DNA of 64,000 nucleotides from Thalassoglobus polymorphus (GCF_007744255.1 NZ_CP036267.1:6088001-6152000), one strand, 5' to 3'. Numbered from the stretch's first letter, positions 39,001 to 49,100 are shown. Numbers and translations are program-made. The notes: a model not told the origin generated them from the sequence alone.

Positions 39001-39877
39001 AGCGCTCTCCGGAATTGAAAACGGAAAATACTTCCGGAAAGATTATCTCGACGATGGCTCGCCGATCTCTGTTGAGATCACGATCGATGGTTCGCGGGCG
39101 ACAATTGATTTCTCTGGGACCGGACCGGTACTCAACTCGAATCTGAATGCGAATCGTGCCATCGTCACGGCGGCCTGCATGTATGTGTTTCGAAGTCTGA
39201 TCGAAGAGTCGATTCCGTTAAACAGTGGAGTTCTGGAACCGCTGGAAATTGTCTTACCAGAGTGTTTGCTGAATCCACCCGCTCATCAAGATCCTGTACA
39301 CTGTGCAGCGATGGTCGGTGGAAATGTTGAAACGTCGCAGCGAGTTGTTGACGTCCTTTTAGGGGCTCTCGGCAAAGCGGCGGCCAGTCAGGGAACGATG
39401 AATAATCTGACGTTTGGTGACGAAACGTTTGGTTACTACGAAACGATTTGTGGGGGCGCAGGAGCAACTGCCGACTCGCCCGGAGCGAGTGCCGTTCATA
39501 CACACATGACGAACACACGGCTGACAGATGTTGAAGTGATCGAGCATCGATATCCGGTGCGAATCCAGGAGTTCAAAATTCGTGACGGGTCAGGGGGGGC
39601 TGGAAAGAATTCTGGTGGCGATGGGATTGTTCGTAAGTTCGAGTTTCTCGAGCCACTGAAAGTCTCTCTGCTCACACAGCGTCGAGGCGAATTTCCCCCA
39701 TTCGGTTTGGCTGGGGGAGAGGCGGGCAGCATCGGCAGAAACATCTTTCGCAAGCAGGGAGAGGAAAGGAGCCTCGATGTCGGCGGCTGCGTTCACCTTG
39801 ACGTTTCCTCCGGCGACACGCTCATGATTCAAACCCCCGGCGGCGGTGGATTTGGGGCCTCGGAGGTATCAGGCTGA
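36032..39877 (+). CDS. hydantoinase/5-oxoprolinase, HyuA-HyuB fusion with extra N-terminal domain
   Basis: ATP-dependent 5-oxoproline or hydantoin hydrolysis, cytoplasmic, 1281 residues, equivalent to fused alpha (HyuA) and beta (HyuB) subunits. HyuA begins FWIDVGGTFTDCV and includes MGTTRGTNALLERKGAR and GFDMGGTSTDVSRFGG. HyuB begins near residue 770 (LLEIFNNQFASIAEQMGF) with NDPYAGGSHLPDV and GVLIRQF. Between residues 40 and 116 there is an insert that normal HyuA lacks; its pattern (FWNGWKVTV ... STVQNYDSRTATLTLS ... KPGDQYEL) looks like a small beta-barrel domain. ATG start. The reaction may be 5-oxoprolinase (glutathione cycle) or hydantoinase; both are possible. Confidence 0.88.
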   Translation: MSKQTRWQFWIDVGGTFTDCVACSPTGILKTYKTLSSGIVKGQIETCDLNSMTDSLRLGEPDRFWNGWKVTVFSKEDRSPVYSSTVQNYDSRTATLTLSTPLSSSVKPGDQYELQCSLEAPVICIRAILELPSGQPIPPVDIRMGTTRGTNALLERKGARTAFITTKGFADLLLIGNQDRPDLFDLNIKKPMPLYEVVIEAEERLAADGAILTPLNRLRIQEQLRELKASGIESVAIALLHAYRNSEHEEAIERIAREVGFKEVSRSSSVAATIKIVPRAETTVLDAYLTPILRQYVASIRDSLTPESTLKLMTSHGGLVDGSMFTGKDCILSGPAGGVVAFAKIAEAAGFQQAIGFDMGGTSTDVSRFGGAFEIERETTKAGVRIASPTLSIETVAAGGGSICSFDGIQLRVGPESAGANPGPACYGRGGPLTVTDSNVALGRVLPEQFPFPLDREAVNDRLTEICKQIEATTNIVYTPMELAAGFIDIANETMTRAIRKVSIQKGYNPQDHLLVSFGGAGGQHACAMAKSLGVQSILVHPFAGILSAYGMGLADVRKRQETTILQKLSEATLSLAEEAFQAMQEQLRLEIQGEGISESDILPAVRSLSLRYTGLDSSIEIPEPADGDYAAAYETQHEQLFGYRHRDRAIEITTANVELIGNISQLISTPAPQKSSQKQAGLSTKIWYGEKELEAALFLRERLSSDNMIPGPAILCDAGSTIWIEPGFTGRVQPDGAVLIEQTEVQEAQTMETQDNASVGEPDLILLEIFNNQFASIAEQMGFTLQRTSVSTNVKERLDYSCAIFSAEGNLVVNAPHIPVHLGAMGETVQTILRDCPDLNPGDVIITNDPYAGGSHLPDVTVVTPVHERQTGELLFLTASRAHHAEIGGITPGSMPPFSKNLAEEGVLIRQFKLVDGGVSQEDQLRALLESGPFPSRNVADNLADIAAQVAANKIGARLLLELIDSQGRETVLRYMKSIQETARKKMERALSGIENGKYFRKDYLDDGSPISVEITIDGSRATIDFSGTGPVLNSNLNANRAIVTAACMYVFRSLIEESIPLNSGVLEPLEIVLPECLLNPPAHQDPVHCAAMVGGNVETSQRVVDVLLGALGKAAASQGTMNNLTFGDETFGYYETICGGAGATADSPGASAVHTHMTNTRLTDVEVIEHRYPVRIQEFKIRDGSGGAGKNSGGDGIVRKFEFLEPLKVSLLTQRRGEFPPFGLAGGEAGSIGRNIFRKQGEERSLDVGGCVHLDVSSGDTLMIQTPGGGGFGASEVSG

Positions 39878-39920
39878 GAGACCATCTTCCAAGCTGTTGC
39901 GTCTGCCAGGAATTACCTGA

Positions 39921-40664
39921 TTATGAGAACAGGTCTGGCTTTTCATCAGCGAATGGATGTAGAGGACGTAGCGTTTTTTTCTTTGGGAGTGCATTGAGCA
40001 AGGCCCCGGCAATGCGGAGATCATCTTTAGTGGTGATCTTGATGTTCATTGACGAGCATTCCACGATAGAAACAGCATGGCCGGTTTTCTCGATGAGTTG
40101 TGCTTCGTCGGTGGCGTTGAATTTATCTCTTTGCTGGTAGGCGTCGAGAAGAAGTTTTCGCTCGAAAACCTGTGGGGTCTGGGCTTCCCAGAGTGCGGTC
40201 CGTGGGACTGTTTCTTCGATGAAACCTTTAGAGGCACGTTTGATGGTACCCCGGATGGGGGCTGCGGGAATCGCAGCTCCTGACTTTTGAGCTTCCTGAA
40301 AGACGGCGTCGATCCAGTCAGTTGTGATGAGCGGTCTGGCGGCATCGTGGACAGCGATGTAGTCAACGTCTGCGTTGACGAGGCTGAGAGCATTCTGGAC
40401 TGAGTCTGCTCGTTGGTCTCCCCCTGTCGCCACTTGGATATCCATGAAGGCGAGGTTGGGGCGAAACTTTTCTTTGAACCATTCGAGGTCATCAGGCGAG
40501 ACGACAATGATGACCTGGGTGACATCCTTGTGAGCGAGAAAGGGTTCGGCGGCACGCAGCCAGACTGGCTTGCCGTTGAGATCAATGAACGGCTTTTTTC
40601 TTTTCGAATCGCCAAAGCGAGTACTGCGACCAGCAGCTGCGAGAATCACTGCAAACTTTGCCAT
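39921..40664 (-). CDS. ispD: 2-C-methyl-D-erythritol 4-phosphate cytidylyltransferase
   Basis: Third step of the MEP isoprenoid pathway: MEP + CTP to CDP-ME. 247 residues, cytoplasmic. The CTP loop is ILAAAGRSTRFGDSKRKKPF, with the basic residues expected in the signature. Further motifs are VATGGDQRADSVQNAL, VHDAARPLITTDWID, TPQVF and TDEAQLIE. ATG at 40664 with GGAG 8 bases upstream; the longer frame is rejected. Lies 53 bp downstream of dnaA on the same strand, probably cotranscribed. Confidence 0.95.
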   Translation of the reverse strand: MAKFAVILAAAGRSTRFGDSKRKKPFIDLNGKPVWLRAAEPFLAHKDVTQVIIVVSPDDLEWFKEKFRPNLAFMDIQVATGGDQRADSVQNALSLVNADVDYIAVHDAARPLITTDWIDAVFQEAQKSGAAIPAAPIRGTIKRASKGFIEETVPRTALWEAQTPQVFERKLLLDAYQQRDKFNATDEAQLIEKTGHAVSIVECSSMNIKITTKDDLRIAGALLNALPKKKTLRPLHPFADEKPDLFS

Positions 40665-40717
40665 CGCGAAAACTCCGAGACACAACGTAAGAGAAGTAAG
40701 AGGAGTGACCTGCCGGT

Positions 40718-42121
40718 TTACCCCGCTTGGATTCGATCCTTCAGGGTATCAATTAAATCCTTCAGTTCCCAGGTTTCCGACGCGACCCGAATTGTTTCCT
40801 GCAGCTTCAGTTGCTCCGAGACTTTTTTTTGTGCAGACATCACCGTGCTGTGGTTCCGTCCGCCGAAGTATTCGCCGATCTCGCTGTACGGAGCATCTGT
40901 TAATGTCCGGGAGAGGTACATGGCGAGCATTCTTGGTTGTGAAACACTCTGCTTTCGGGTTTTGGATTTGAGCGTTTCTTCTTCGATCCCAAAGAGCGTG
41001 CAGATTGCCGTTTCAATATCCGCAATCCGGATCATCTTCATGCAATCGCGTTCAAGCCTGTTGAGAAGTCTCTTTGCCAGACTGACAGTGACCGTTTTCT
41101 TTTCCATTCGAGCCCAAGTGGCCAAAATGTTAACAGCCCCTTCAAGATCGCGTCCGTTGTTCAGGAATCGCGAAGCGATGTATTCCACGACCGGCTCAGA
41201 AAATTTGGCCCCTTGTCGTATCGCATGGCGACGAACAATCTCCTGGCGGGTTTCGGTTTCTGGTTTCTCCAGGCGGAAGACTAATCCTGAAACAAATCGG
41301 CTGACCAGCTCTTCCGAAGTTCTCCCCAACAATCTTGGGTGGCGGTTCGAGGTGACAACGACTTGTCGGTTTTCTGATTCGAACTGTTTGAGTGTGTGCA
41401 GGAATTCGTCCTGAATTCCTTTTTTCCCATCCAGAAAATCAACATCGTCAATGAGCAGAACATCCGCGCTGCGGAACTTCTGGCGGAAGCTCGGGAGTGT
41501 TTTTGCGCTGAGCGCCTGAGTGAAGTAGTTCGTGAACTGCTCCGCTGTCAACGAGAGGATTTTCAGTTGCGGATCTTCTTTACGAAGTTGCAGTCGCGTC
41601 GCTTCGAGCAGGTGCGACTTGCCGTTCCCCACATTGGAATGCAGGTACAGCATGGCGACCGAATCGGGCTCATGAACGAGTTGATGGATTGCAGCAACTG
41701 CAAGTTCGTTGGATGGGCCAGTCACGAAGTCGGACAGTGGGCGCGGACGACCACCACGCTTGCGTTTTTTCGCAACGTGGGGCTGAGCGGTCGTTCGAGA
41801 GAGAGCTTCAACCGGTTGGGCTTCAGCAGCACTTGCTTCCGGGATTTCCGAAAGCCTGACTTCCTGTCCCACTTCAAAGCGAACCTCTGCAGCAGGGCCG
41901 AGGACCTGCAAGAGGATTCTTTGGAGCTCATCTCCGAACTGTTGCTGGATCCATTTCACCAGGTAGGGACCCTGGACGTGGATCGTCAGTTCTGAACCTT
42001 CAAGTTCTAATTTTGTTGTCCCGCCAAACCAATTCTGGTACCTCCTGTTGCCTAGCGATTCCTGCAACAGTTGCCGAATCGCGCCTATATTCTGATCTAT
42101 CGATGATGGATCGGGCAGCAT
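40718..42121 (-). CDS. dnaA: chromosomal replication initiator DnaA (variant P-loop)
   Basis: Initiates chromosome replication by binding DnaA boxes and opening the origin; 467 residues. Domain I (about 5-85) is QLLQESLGNRRYQNWFGGTTKL; a linker follows; the AAA+ domain begins near FVTGPSNEL. The P-loop reads S162-NVGNGKS where most DnaA have a Gly at the first position, an unusual change. Walker B is LLIDDVDFL, then VVVTSNRHP and SRFVSGLVF. Domain IV ends with the DnaA-box helix-turn-helix, IGEYFGGRNHSTVMSAQKKV. Start: ATG 42121, eight codons inside the longest frame. ispD follows. I am confident of the family, slightly less that this is the only DnaA. Confidence 0.9.
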   Translation of the reverse strand: MLPDPSSIDQNIGAIRQLLQESLGNRRYQNWFGGTTKLELEGSELTIHVQGPYLVKWIQQQFGDELQRILLQVLGPAAEVRFEVGQEVRLSEIPEASAAEAQPVEALSRTTAQPHVAKKRKRGGRPRPLSDFVTGPSNELAVAAIHQLVHEPDSVAMLYLHSNVGNGKSHLLEATRLQLRKEDPQLKILSLTAEQFTNYFTQALSAKTLPSFRQKFRSADVLLIDDVDFLDGKKGIQDEFLHTLKQFESENRQVVVTSNRHPRLLGRTSEELVSRFVSGLVFRLEKPETETRQEIVRRHAIRQGAKFSEPVVEYIASRFLNNGRDLEGAVNILATWARMEKKTVTVSLAKRLLNRLERDCMKMIRIADIETAICTLFGIEEETLKSKTRKQSVSQPRMLAMYLSRTLTDAPYSEIGEYFGGRNHSTVMSAQKKVSEQLKLQETIRVASETWELKDLIDTLKDRIQAG

Positions 42122-43005
42122 CTTGCGACCCTTCTGTGCGCACATTTTCTCTGACTGTATTCACCGAAACGGTCTACCACAAAAAAAGATGGCCAACAAT
42201 CCGTTGCGACTTCACAAGGAAGCGCGGGGGAGAATCGTGAGAGAAAAGAAAGGCACGAAAGTGACAAAGAACCTGTCAGTCATGACACGGTTCATGGATG
42301 GAAAACTTACTCAACATGAGCGATACTACAAACGAAAACGAGTTCGTCAATTGTAAACGAAGTATGAAGTCTTGGGAATTTTTTATGGAACATCCTGAGT
42401 GCTTTGATCCACAAGGATTGCGCCGATTCTCTTTTCTGCACCAGTTTCAATGCGTGTTGATAAACTGTCGATGATCGATGCGCTCTACTTTTAAGAGATC
42501 CAGCGGTTGCGCTGATCGGGCCGACTTTCAGAGGCCACGGTGAGGCGACGCTCTGTTAAGTTGGTGTGATGATCTCGGGGTGAAGCGAGGGCTCGCTGCA
42601 TCAGCGTATGGACTTGTGGAGCGTACTTCGGGAACAAGAGAAGCATTGGGAATGTTCTAATCCGATTTCATCTGGCACGGGGCTCAGTAGAGAGTCGTAC
42701 GTTTCTCTGAGTCCTGAGAAGTCGATGGTTCGAACTGTGGCTTGCAAGAGATAGCACGGTTGAACGGGGGCGCCCTGTCAGTTTTGGAGGGGCTGTTGAA
42801 AGTGGCTACCGCGAGAGTTGGTCGGTAACGAAAAAACCCTTACCTGCTCAAGACCGGTGACGGTTGAAGCGGGTAAGGGTTTGGGGTACTTCCAGAAGGA
42901 AGGGACTCCTCTGATTTGCTCAAGATTTCTTTTTCGCGAACCGTTTTCCAATGGAGCATTTCAGGCCATCAGGGTGAGTGTTCGGAAGAAGAATCTCGAC
43001 AGGAG
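42122..43005. other. gene-poor gap upstream of dnaA; weak candidate origin region
   Basis: About 880 bp between dnaA and the HU-like gene. A near-consensus DnaA box, TGATCCACA (one mismatch to TTATCCACA), lies at 42405-42413, and the stretch after 42320 looks relatively A+T-rich. I see no cluster of boxes, so an origin is only possible. A short basic reading frame at 42189-42356 has no clear ribosome site. A terminator for the HU gene sits at 42831-42881. Confidence 0.3.
42831..42881 (-). terminator. intrinsic terminator of the HU-like gene
   Basis: On the minus strand AAACCCTTACCCGC ... then GCAGGTAAGGGTTT, with at least 11 paired bases around about 25 nt of loop, followed by TTTTTT. It lies about 125 bp past the stop codon. 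Confidence 0.85.
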
Positions 43006-43332
43006 TTACACCATTTCTTTCAGCTTTTTGAGAGCAGTCACTTTGACAACTTTACGCTCAGGCTTCGCTGAGATCATGATTTCTTCGCCAGTACGAGGAT
43101 TGATTCCTTTCTTGGCAGGTTGTGCTTTGCGTGTTTTCTTTGCAATTTTCAACAACCCTGGCAAAGTAAAGATTCCTGGGCCTTTGGCGCTCAGGTTCTC
43201 TTCGATCATTCCCTCAAGAACTTCAAGGAAGCTGATCACATCTTTTTTTGCCATGCCAGTACGTTCAGTCAACTCGTTGAGGAGTTGGGTTTTTGTAAGT
43301 GGCTTTTGTGCGGCGGGTGCTTTTTTCGCCAT
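43006..43332 (-). CDS. HU-family DNA-binding protein
   Basis: Nucleoid-associated DNA-bending protein, 108 residues. The HU/IHF core is LTKTQLLNELTERTGMAKKD, ENLSAKGPGIFTLPGLLKIA and the beta-arm region KKGINPRTGEEIMISAKP, where NPRTG is the conserved DNA-intercalation segment. An N-terminal lysine/alanine extension (MAKKAPAAQKP) precedes the core, as in some planctomycete HU proteins. Start ATG 43332, with AAAGGA about 8 bases upstream. It is close to dnaA, consistent with a replication/nucleoid neighbourhood. Confidence 0.92.
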   Translation of the reverse strand: MAKKAPAAQKPLTKTQLLNELTERTGMAKKDVISFLEVLEGMIEENLSAKGPGIFTLPGLLKIAKKTRKAQPAKKGINPRTGEEIMISAKPERKVVKVTALKKLKEMV

Positions 43333-43493
43333 CGTGGATCCTTTCAAATGGCGGCCAATTCGGACCGATAGTCAATGAAACAACTCGGTAAGTAGAATTC
43401 GGCACAACGACAAAGTCAATTGCGCTGCATCGGGAAACTGCATTATTTCCTTGCTTTTTCCGCAAAAAACGTGCGGTGAAACAAGAATTCAGG

Positions 43494-43522
43494 CCATTTC
43501 AGGTATTCCGTACCTGAAATGG
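43494..43522 (-). terminator. hairpin after cysC
   Basis: CCATTTCAGGTA-TTCCG-TACCTGAAATGG, a perfect 12-bp stem with a 5-base loop, 14 bp past the cysC stop on the minus strand. No T tract follows at once. Confidence 0.7.
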
Positions 43523-43535
43523 ATCGGGAATCGGA

Positions 43536-44147
43536 CTACGCAGACAGGTATCCTTTGGACTCCAGGAAGGCGATAACTTCGTCGGCAAGATCGTCGATTT
43601 CCTTAGAATTCGAGTCGAGAACCAGCTCTGCTTTTTCGGGAGCTTCGTAAGGAGCATCAATCCCTGTGAAGCCTTTGATTTCGCCAGCACGGGCTTTTTT
43701 GTAAAGACCTTTAGGGTCTCTTGCTTCGCATGTTTCCAACGATGCGTCGACATAAACTTCGACGAATTCTCCGTCAGTCAAAAGCTCTCGCACGGCATCG
43801 CGGTCTTCTCTGTAAGGTGAAATGAAGGCTGTCAACGTGATGAGACCAGCGTCGGAGAACAGCTTGGAGACTTCACCGATGCGGCGAATGTTCTCTGTGC
43901 GGTCTTCTGCTGAAAAACCAAGGTTTTTGTTCAGTCCCATGCGGATGTTGTCGCCATCGAGCAGGTAAGTGTGTTTGCCCATTTCCGCCAATTTGTGGTC
44001 AACGGTGTTGGCGATGGTGCTTTTTCCTGATCCACTCAAGCCAGTAAACCACAAGACACAACTCTTCTGCCCCTTCAATTTCTTGCGGTCATCAGAGGAA
44101 ACTCGGTGGTCGTGCCAGTGAACGTTTGTTGCTTTTTGATCAGCCAT
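43536..44147 (-). CDS. cysC: adenylylsulfate (APS) kinase
   Basis: Phosphorylates adenylylsulfate to PAPS, the sulfate donor, in the cytoplasm; 203 residues, full length. P-loop GLSGSGKST, then [16 protein letters not shown] (APS site), [13 protein letters not shown], and [15 protein letters not shown], which together are diagnostic. Stand-alone enzyme, no sulfurylase domain. ATG start at 44147. PAPS supply may serve sulfation or sulfur assimilation; this window offers a sulfatase but no sulfotransferase, so the link is only a suggestion. Confidence 0.96.
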   Translation of the reverse strand: MADQKATNVHWHDHRVSSDDRKKLKGQKSCVLWFTGLSGSGKSTIANTVDHKLAEMGKHTYLLDGDNIRMGLNKNLGFSAEDRTENIRRIGEVSKLFSDAGLITLTAFISPYREDRDAVRELLTDGEFVEVYVDASLETCEARDPKGLYKKARAGEIKGFTGIDAPYEAPEKAELVLDSNSKEIDDLADEVIAFLESKGYLSA

Positions 44148-44534
44148 TTCAGTCTCTATCTGTGAAGTGTGAATATAGTCGCATTAATCAGGCGACATCC
44201 TAGGGGATGCCCGGCTCGGTTGAAAGCGATTTCTCTATCCGTTCTCAGACTCAATACAATCCAACTTCAGCCCAGGGAACCGGCGAAACCCTGTAGAACT
44301 TGTCGCCTCACCGGTGGAGTCTCGTCCGGAGAGTTGATAAATTAACGCTCGAGTAGTTTTCGAATAGGTGTGCGAGATCTGCCTCGTGGAGTTCAGCGCT
44401 TTCCTGAAAGAACCATTTCTTCACGGGCACAAAGTATGAAAGTGGTCTGGCGAATCCGCCTTGTTGGATTGAAACGACTCTTGAATTTTTTTGGAGATCG
44501 GATCAATCGTGTTTTCTTGATGAGTGAGTGAATT
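44148..44534. other. intergenic interval between divergent cysC and hisI
   Basis: About 390 bp containing a decayed R1 copy at 44349-44450. No gene is recognised. Confidence 0.45.
44349..44450 (+). repeat. R1 repeat copy, decayed
   Basis: TTTTCGAATAGGTGTGCGAG, TCTGCCTCGTGGAGTTCAG and CATTTCTTCACGGGCACAAA are recognisable; the terminal hairpin is worn down. Confidence 0.7.
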
Positions 44535-44918
44535 GTGAACGAACCAGATTTCAACAAATCAGAACTAATTCCGGTTATCGCTCAGGACGAATCATCGGGT
44601 GTGGTTCTCATGCTGGCATACATGAACCGTGAGGCCTACGAGGAAACCCTCAAAACAAAGCGGGTCTGTTACTATAGTCGCAGCCGTCAAAAGTTGTGGC
44701 GTAAAGGTGAAGAGAGTGGCAATGTCCAGGAATTGAACGCCATCTATTTTGACTGTGATGCCGACACGCTTTTGGTCAAAGTGAAACAGGTTGGGGGCGC
44801 CGCATGTCACGAAGGTTACCAAAGTTGTTTTTTCCGCCGAATCGATCCAGACACAAAAGCTCTCACCGTTGAAGGTGAACGTATCTTCGATCCCAACGAG
44901 GTCTACGGTAATAAATAA
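44535..44918 (+). CDS. hisI: phosphoribosyl-AMP cyclohydrolase
   Basis: Third step of histidine biosynthesis, opening the adenine ring of PR-AMP; cytoplasmic, 127 residues, HisI only (no HisE fusion). Motifs: [45 protein letters not shown] and [14 protein letters not shown] with the zinc cysteines and histidine. GTG start; weak purine-rich sequence upstream. hisG lies 160 bp downstream on the same strand. Confidence 0.96.
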   Translation: MNEPDFNKSELIPVIAQDESSGVVLMLAYMNREAYEETLKTKRVCYYSRSRQKLWRKGEESGNVQELNAIYFDCDADTLLVKVKQVGGAACHEGYQSCFFRRIDPDTKALTVEGERIFDPNEVYGNK

Positions 44919-45078
44919 ACAGCGAGAACCAAGTTGTCATCTTCGTTGTCGTTCAGTTGTGGTTCACTTTCAAACTGGTACGAAACCTGAGTTTGACCAC
45001 ACACTGTTCGAATGAGTTCGCACACCTGTTGAAGTCTTCGATAAATAATTACGACTCCATTTTGAATAAGCGTCAATC

Positions 45079-45957
45079 ATGTCTGATAACCTATTAAAAC
45101 TTGGGATTCCAGCTGGAAGCTTGCAGGACGCGACCGCGGAACTGTTCAAGAAGGCCGGCTTCAACATTAAATTCTCTTCACGGTCGTACTACCCAAGTAT
45201 CGATGATGATGAAATTGAGTGTCTTTTGATTCGTGCCCAGGAAATGGCTCGATACGTCGAGAATGGAATTCTCGATGCCGGCATCACCGGGTTTGATTGG
45301 ATTCAGGAAACCCAGGCAGATGTGCATGAAGTCAGTGAGCTGGTCTTTTCGAAAGTCAGTCGACGACCAATCCGTTGGGTTCTGTGTGTCCCGGAAGATT
45401 CAGAGATTCAATCAGTTCATGATCTCGAAGGCAAACGGATCGCTACGGAGGCGGTCGGGATGACAAAAGCCTATCTGGAAAAGCATGGAGTCAACGCAAT
45501 TGTCGAATTTTCATGGGGCGCGACCGAAGTGAAGCCACCCCGCCTGGCTGACGCCATCGTCGAAGTGACTGAGACAGGCTCTTCACTTCGCGCGAATGAT
45601 TTGCGGATTGTTGATGAGGTTCTGCAAAGTACGACTCGACTGATCGCCAACAAGACTTCGATGAAAGATGAATGGAAATCCGGAAAACTGAAAGCGATTG
45701 CGTTGATGCTGCAGTCGTGCCTGGCAGCCGAAGGAAAAGTTGGTTTGATGATGAACGTTCGTCGATCTGACCTTTCCAAGATTCTCGATGACCTGCCTGC
45801 TCTCAAAGATCCCACAATCGCCTCGCTCGCAGATCCGGATTGGGTGGCTGTGAATACGATCATTGAAAAGTCAGTTGTTCGTACCATCATTCCAGAATTG
45901 ATCGCAGCCGGTGCAAACGGAATCGTGGAGCACCCCATCACAAAGATTATCGATTAG
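45079..45957 (+). CDS. hisG: ATP phosphoribosyltransferase, long form
   Basis: First and feedback-regulated step of histidine biosynthesis. 292 residues, so the long form with a C-terminal regulatory (HisG_C) domain rather than the short HisZ-dependent type. Recognised from [62 protein letters not shown] and the C-terminal [20 protein letters not shown] start. Its TAG stop codon is the first three bases of an R1 fragment, whose terminal hairpin follows at once. Confidence 0.96.
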   Translation: MSDNLLKLGIPAGSLQDATAELFKKAGFNIKFSSRSYYPSIDDDEIECLLIRAQEMARYVENGILDAGITGFDWIQETQADVHEVSELVFSKVSRRPIRWVLCVPEDSEIQSVHDLEGKRIATEAVGMTKAYLEKHGVNAIVEFSWGATEVKPPRLADAIVEVTETGSSLRANDLRIVDEVLQSTTRLIANKTSMKDEWKSGKLKAIALMLQSCLAAEGKVGLMMNVRRSDLSKILDDLPALKDPTIASLADPDWVAVNTIIEKSVVRTIIPELIAAGANGIVEHPITKIID

Positions 45958-46005
45958 AGCAGTTTGCTCTTTCGTGTGCCCGTGAACAGGCTCAAGGCGT
46001 TCCGT
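45955..46005 (-). repeat. truncated R1 copy, supplies the TAG stop of hisG
   Basis: TAGAGCA-GTT-TGCTCT hairpin followed by CGTGTGCCCGTGAACAGGC; the remaining two thirds of the element are missing or unrecognisable. Confidence 0.75.
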
Positions 46006-46108
46006 TTCGCTGTCATGACGAAGAGTGTGGCTGGAGTTCGTTTTTGATTTTCTACGAACGTTCCTATACTTCAGTGACACTGAACACTTGTTACGGAACG
46101 GATTCGGA

Positions 46109-49100
46109 ATGGCTGCTGCTGATATTGAGATTCGAGGAGCTCGTGAGCACAACCTGCGCGACGTCTCGATTACGCTTCCCCGGAATCAAATGATATGCAT
46201 GACCGGGGTGTCGGGCTCCGGGAAAAGCTCCCTGGCGTTTGACACACTCTACGCAGAGGGTCAGCGACGTTATGTCGAATCTCTTTCGACTTATGCTCGT
46301 CAGTTTCTGGGGCAAATGCCCAAGCCGGATGTCGATACCATCACTGGGTTGGCGCCGTCCATTTCGATTCAGCAAAAGGTGACCTCCCGGAATCCACGAA
46401 GTACCGTCGGGACGATCACCGAAATCTATGACTATCTCCGCGTCTTGTATGCACGCGTCGGGTTGGGGCACTGCGTCGATTGCGGTCAGCCGATCACCGC
46501 CCAGACGATGGATCAAATTCTCGAAAATATTTCCACGCTCGCTGAGGGAACACGATTTCAGGTTCTGTCCCCAATTGTTCAACAGCAAAAAGGTGAGTTT
46601 CGCGATCTGTTCACCGACTTGCTTAAGCAGGGCTACCTGCGAGCGAGAGTCGACGGCGAGGTCGTCAACCTTTCCGATGATCTGGGGCTGAAGAAGCATT
46701 TCAAACATACAATTGAAGTTGTCATCGATCGGCTTGTCGCTGGAAAGGGGCAACGGACCCGACTTGCTGAAGCGATTGAATCGGCAATATCGCTGAGTAA
46801 AGGAATGCTGATCATCTCCACCTCGGGAGACAATCCGACAGAGAAATTGTACTCCGCGAAGTATGCCTGTCCTGACTGTGGAATCAGTTACGAGCCACCC
46901 TCTCCGCAACTGTTCAGCTTTAACAGCCCGCTCGGAATGTGCCCCGACTGTACCGGGCTGGGCATGCGGCACGACTTCGTCCTCGATAAGTTATTCACCA
47001 ACCCGGGGAAGCCGATCTTCAAGGGGGCTCTTGAATTGGTAAAGTCGTTCGGGAAAATTGGCCGTTGGCGGCGTCACATCTTCAAGGGCGTTGCGGAAGC
47101 GATCGAACAAGATTGTGATCTGGCTGCCGGTTCGTTTCTGAAAACGAAATGGGAAGATCTCCCCGAACAGGCAAGACAATTTTTCCTCTACGGAATGGGA
47201 AAGCGTCACATCACTTATTCGTGGCGTCACTCCGGCGGAGTCTGGAAACATGGCGGAACATGGAAAGGGTACATCCCTGACTTGATCGACGAATTCCATA
47301 AAGCCAAGAATCCGATGAGGCGTCGGCAACTCGAAAAGTATATGGAAGTGGTTCCCTGCCAGTCGTGCGAGGGAGAACGGCTCAACCCGCAGGCGCGGAA
47401 TGTTCGTATCGTTTCAAAATCTGCAGGGAAACTTGGGGTCGATGCTGCTCGCTCTTTGCCGGGTGTTTGTGCATTGTCGGTCGATGATGCCTGCCAGTTC
47501 TTCGAAAAGTTGGAACTGGACGCCACGAATGCAATGATCGCTGAGGAAGCTCTCAAAGAGATTCGCGGACGGTTGGGGTTCTTGCAAAAGTGCGGTCTCG
47601 GGTACTTGAGCCTTGAGCGGACGGCCCCCACTTTATCTGGTGGAGAATCTCAGCGAATTCGACTCGCTGGGCAAATCGGGTCTGGACTGGTTGGAGTGCT
47701 GTACATTTTGGATGAGCCTTCTATCGGATTGCACCCGCGCGACAACGATATGCTGCTCGACAGTCTTCTCGGTCTCCGAGATCAAGGAAATACTGTCGTC
47801 GTTGTTGAGCACGATGAAGACACCATGCGTGCGTCGGATTACATCATCGATTTTGGTCCCGGTCCCGGGGTTCGCGGCGGGGAGATCGTCGCGCGTGGGT
47901 CGGTTGATGAGATCATGAAAAACAAGAAGAGCGTCACCGGAGCATACCTGTCCGGGCGTTCAGAAATTGCAGTTCCAAAAGAGCGAAGAAAGCCGACCAA
48001 GAAGGCGATTAAAATTGTTGGGGCCGAACAGAATAATCTAAAGAACGTGGATGTCGAAATCCCGTTAGGACTGTTCGTTTGTGTGACCGGAGTAAGCGGA
48101 TCTGGGAAAAGTTCACTTTGCAATGACATCTTATGGCAGGTTCTTAACAAAGAATTGAACAAGGGGAAGGGGACGCCCGGGAAGTTCAAGCGAATCAATG
48201 GCTTGCAGCATCTCGACAAAGCGATCGACATCGACCAGTCACCCATTGGGCGCACTCCACGTTCCAACCCGGCAACGTACGTGAAACTTCTCGATCAGAT
48301 TCGAGATCTCTATACACAACTGCCGCAGTCAAAACTGCGTGGATATCAAAAAGGACGATTCAGTTTTAATGTTGCTGATGGTCGCTGCGAAGCCTGTGAA
48401 GGTCATGGAGCGACGAAACTGGAAATGGATTTTCTGGCGGACATTTGGGTTCCCTGCACACTCTGTAATGGCAAGCGGTTCAATCATGAAACACTTGAGG
48501 TGAAATACCGGGACAAGTCGATTGCAGATGTGTTGGCAATGGACGTTCAAGAGGGTGTCGAGCACTTCAAAAATCATCCGAAGATTTATCGACTGCTGCA
48601 AACGCTGCACGACGTCGGTCTTGATTACATGAAACTGGGACAGCCATCGCCCACTCTTTCCGGTGGGGAAGCACAGCGAATTAAGCTCGCTCGGGAGTTA
48701 GGGAAACGATCGACAGGAAAAACTCTCTACTTGTTAGATGAGCCAACGACCGGGCTGCACTTCGCGGACGTTCAGAAAGTGCTGGAGGTCCTGCATGGAT
48801 TTGTTGAGGAGGGAAATACCGTTCTGGTCGTTGAGCATAATCTCGATGTGATCAAAACCGCTGACTGGGTGATCGACCTGGGACCAGAAGGGGGAGCAGG
48901 AGGCGGAAAAGTTTTGGCGACCGGGACGCCGGAAGAGATTGCGAAATGTAAAAAATCCTACACCGGACACGCGCTGAAAAAGATCCTCAGCCCCAAAAAG
49001 AAGGCGACATCAGCCAAGGGGAAGCCATCGATCATGGCGCATCGCAATCGACTGGATTCGATGGAAAGCATCACCATTCGTGGAGCGGCTCAGCATAATT

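Noticed and set aside
40413-41414. 333-codon plus-strand frame
   Set aside because: It is antisense to ispD and dnaA and has no protein-like motif.
42189-42356. 55-codon basic frame (MANNPLRLHKEARGR...) upstream of dnaA
   Set aside because: No ribosome site, no family recognised; not ribosomal protein L34, which is often found next to dnaA.
42721-42740. tRNA-like T-arm GGTTCGAAC
   Set aside because: The flanking bases do not pair and no acceptor stem or anticodon arm can be formed. I found no tRNA or rRNA gene in the window.
46025-46108. 28-codon extension of uvrA
   Set aside because: The UvrA N-terminus ([11 protein letters not shown]) begins right after ATG 46109.
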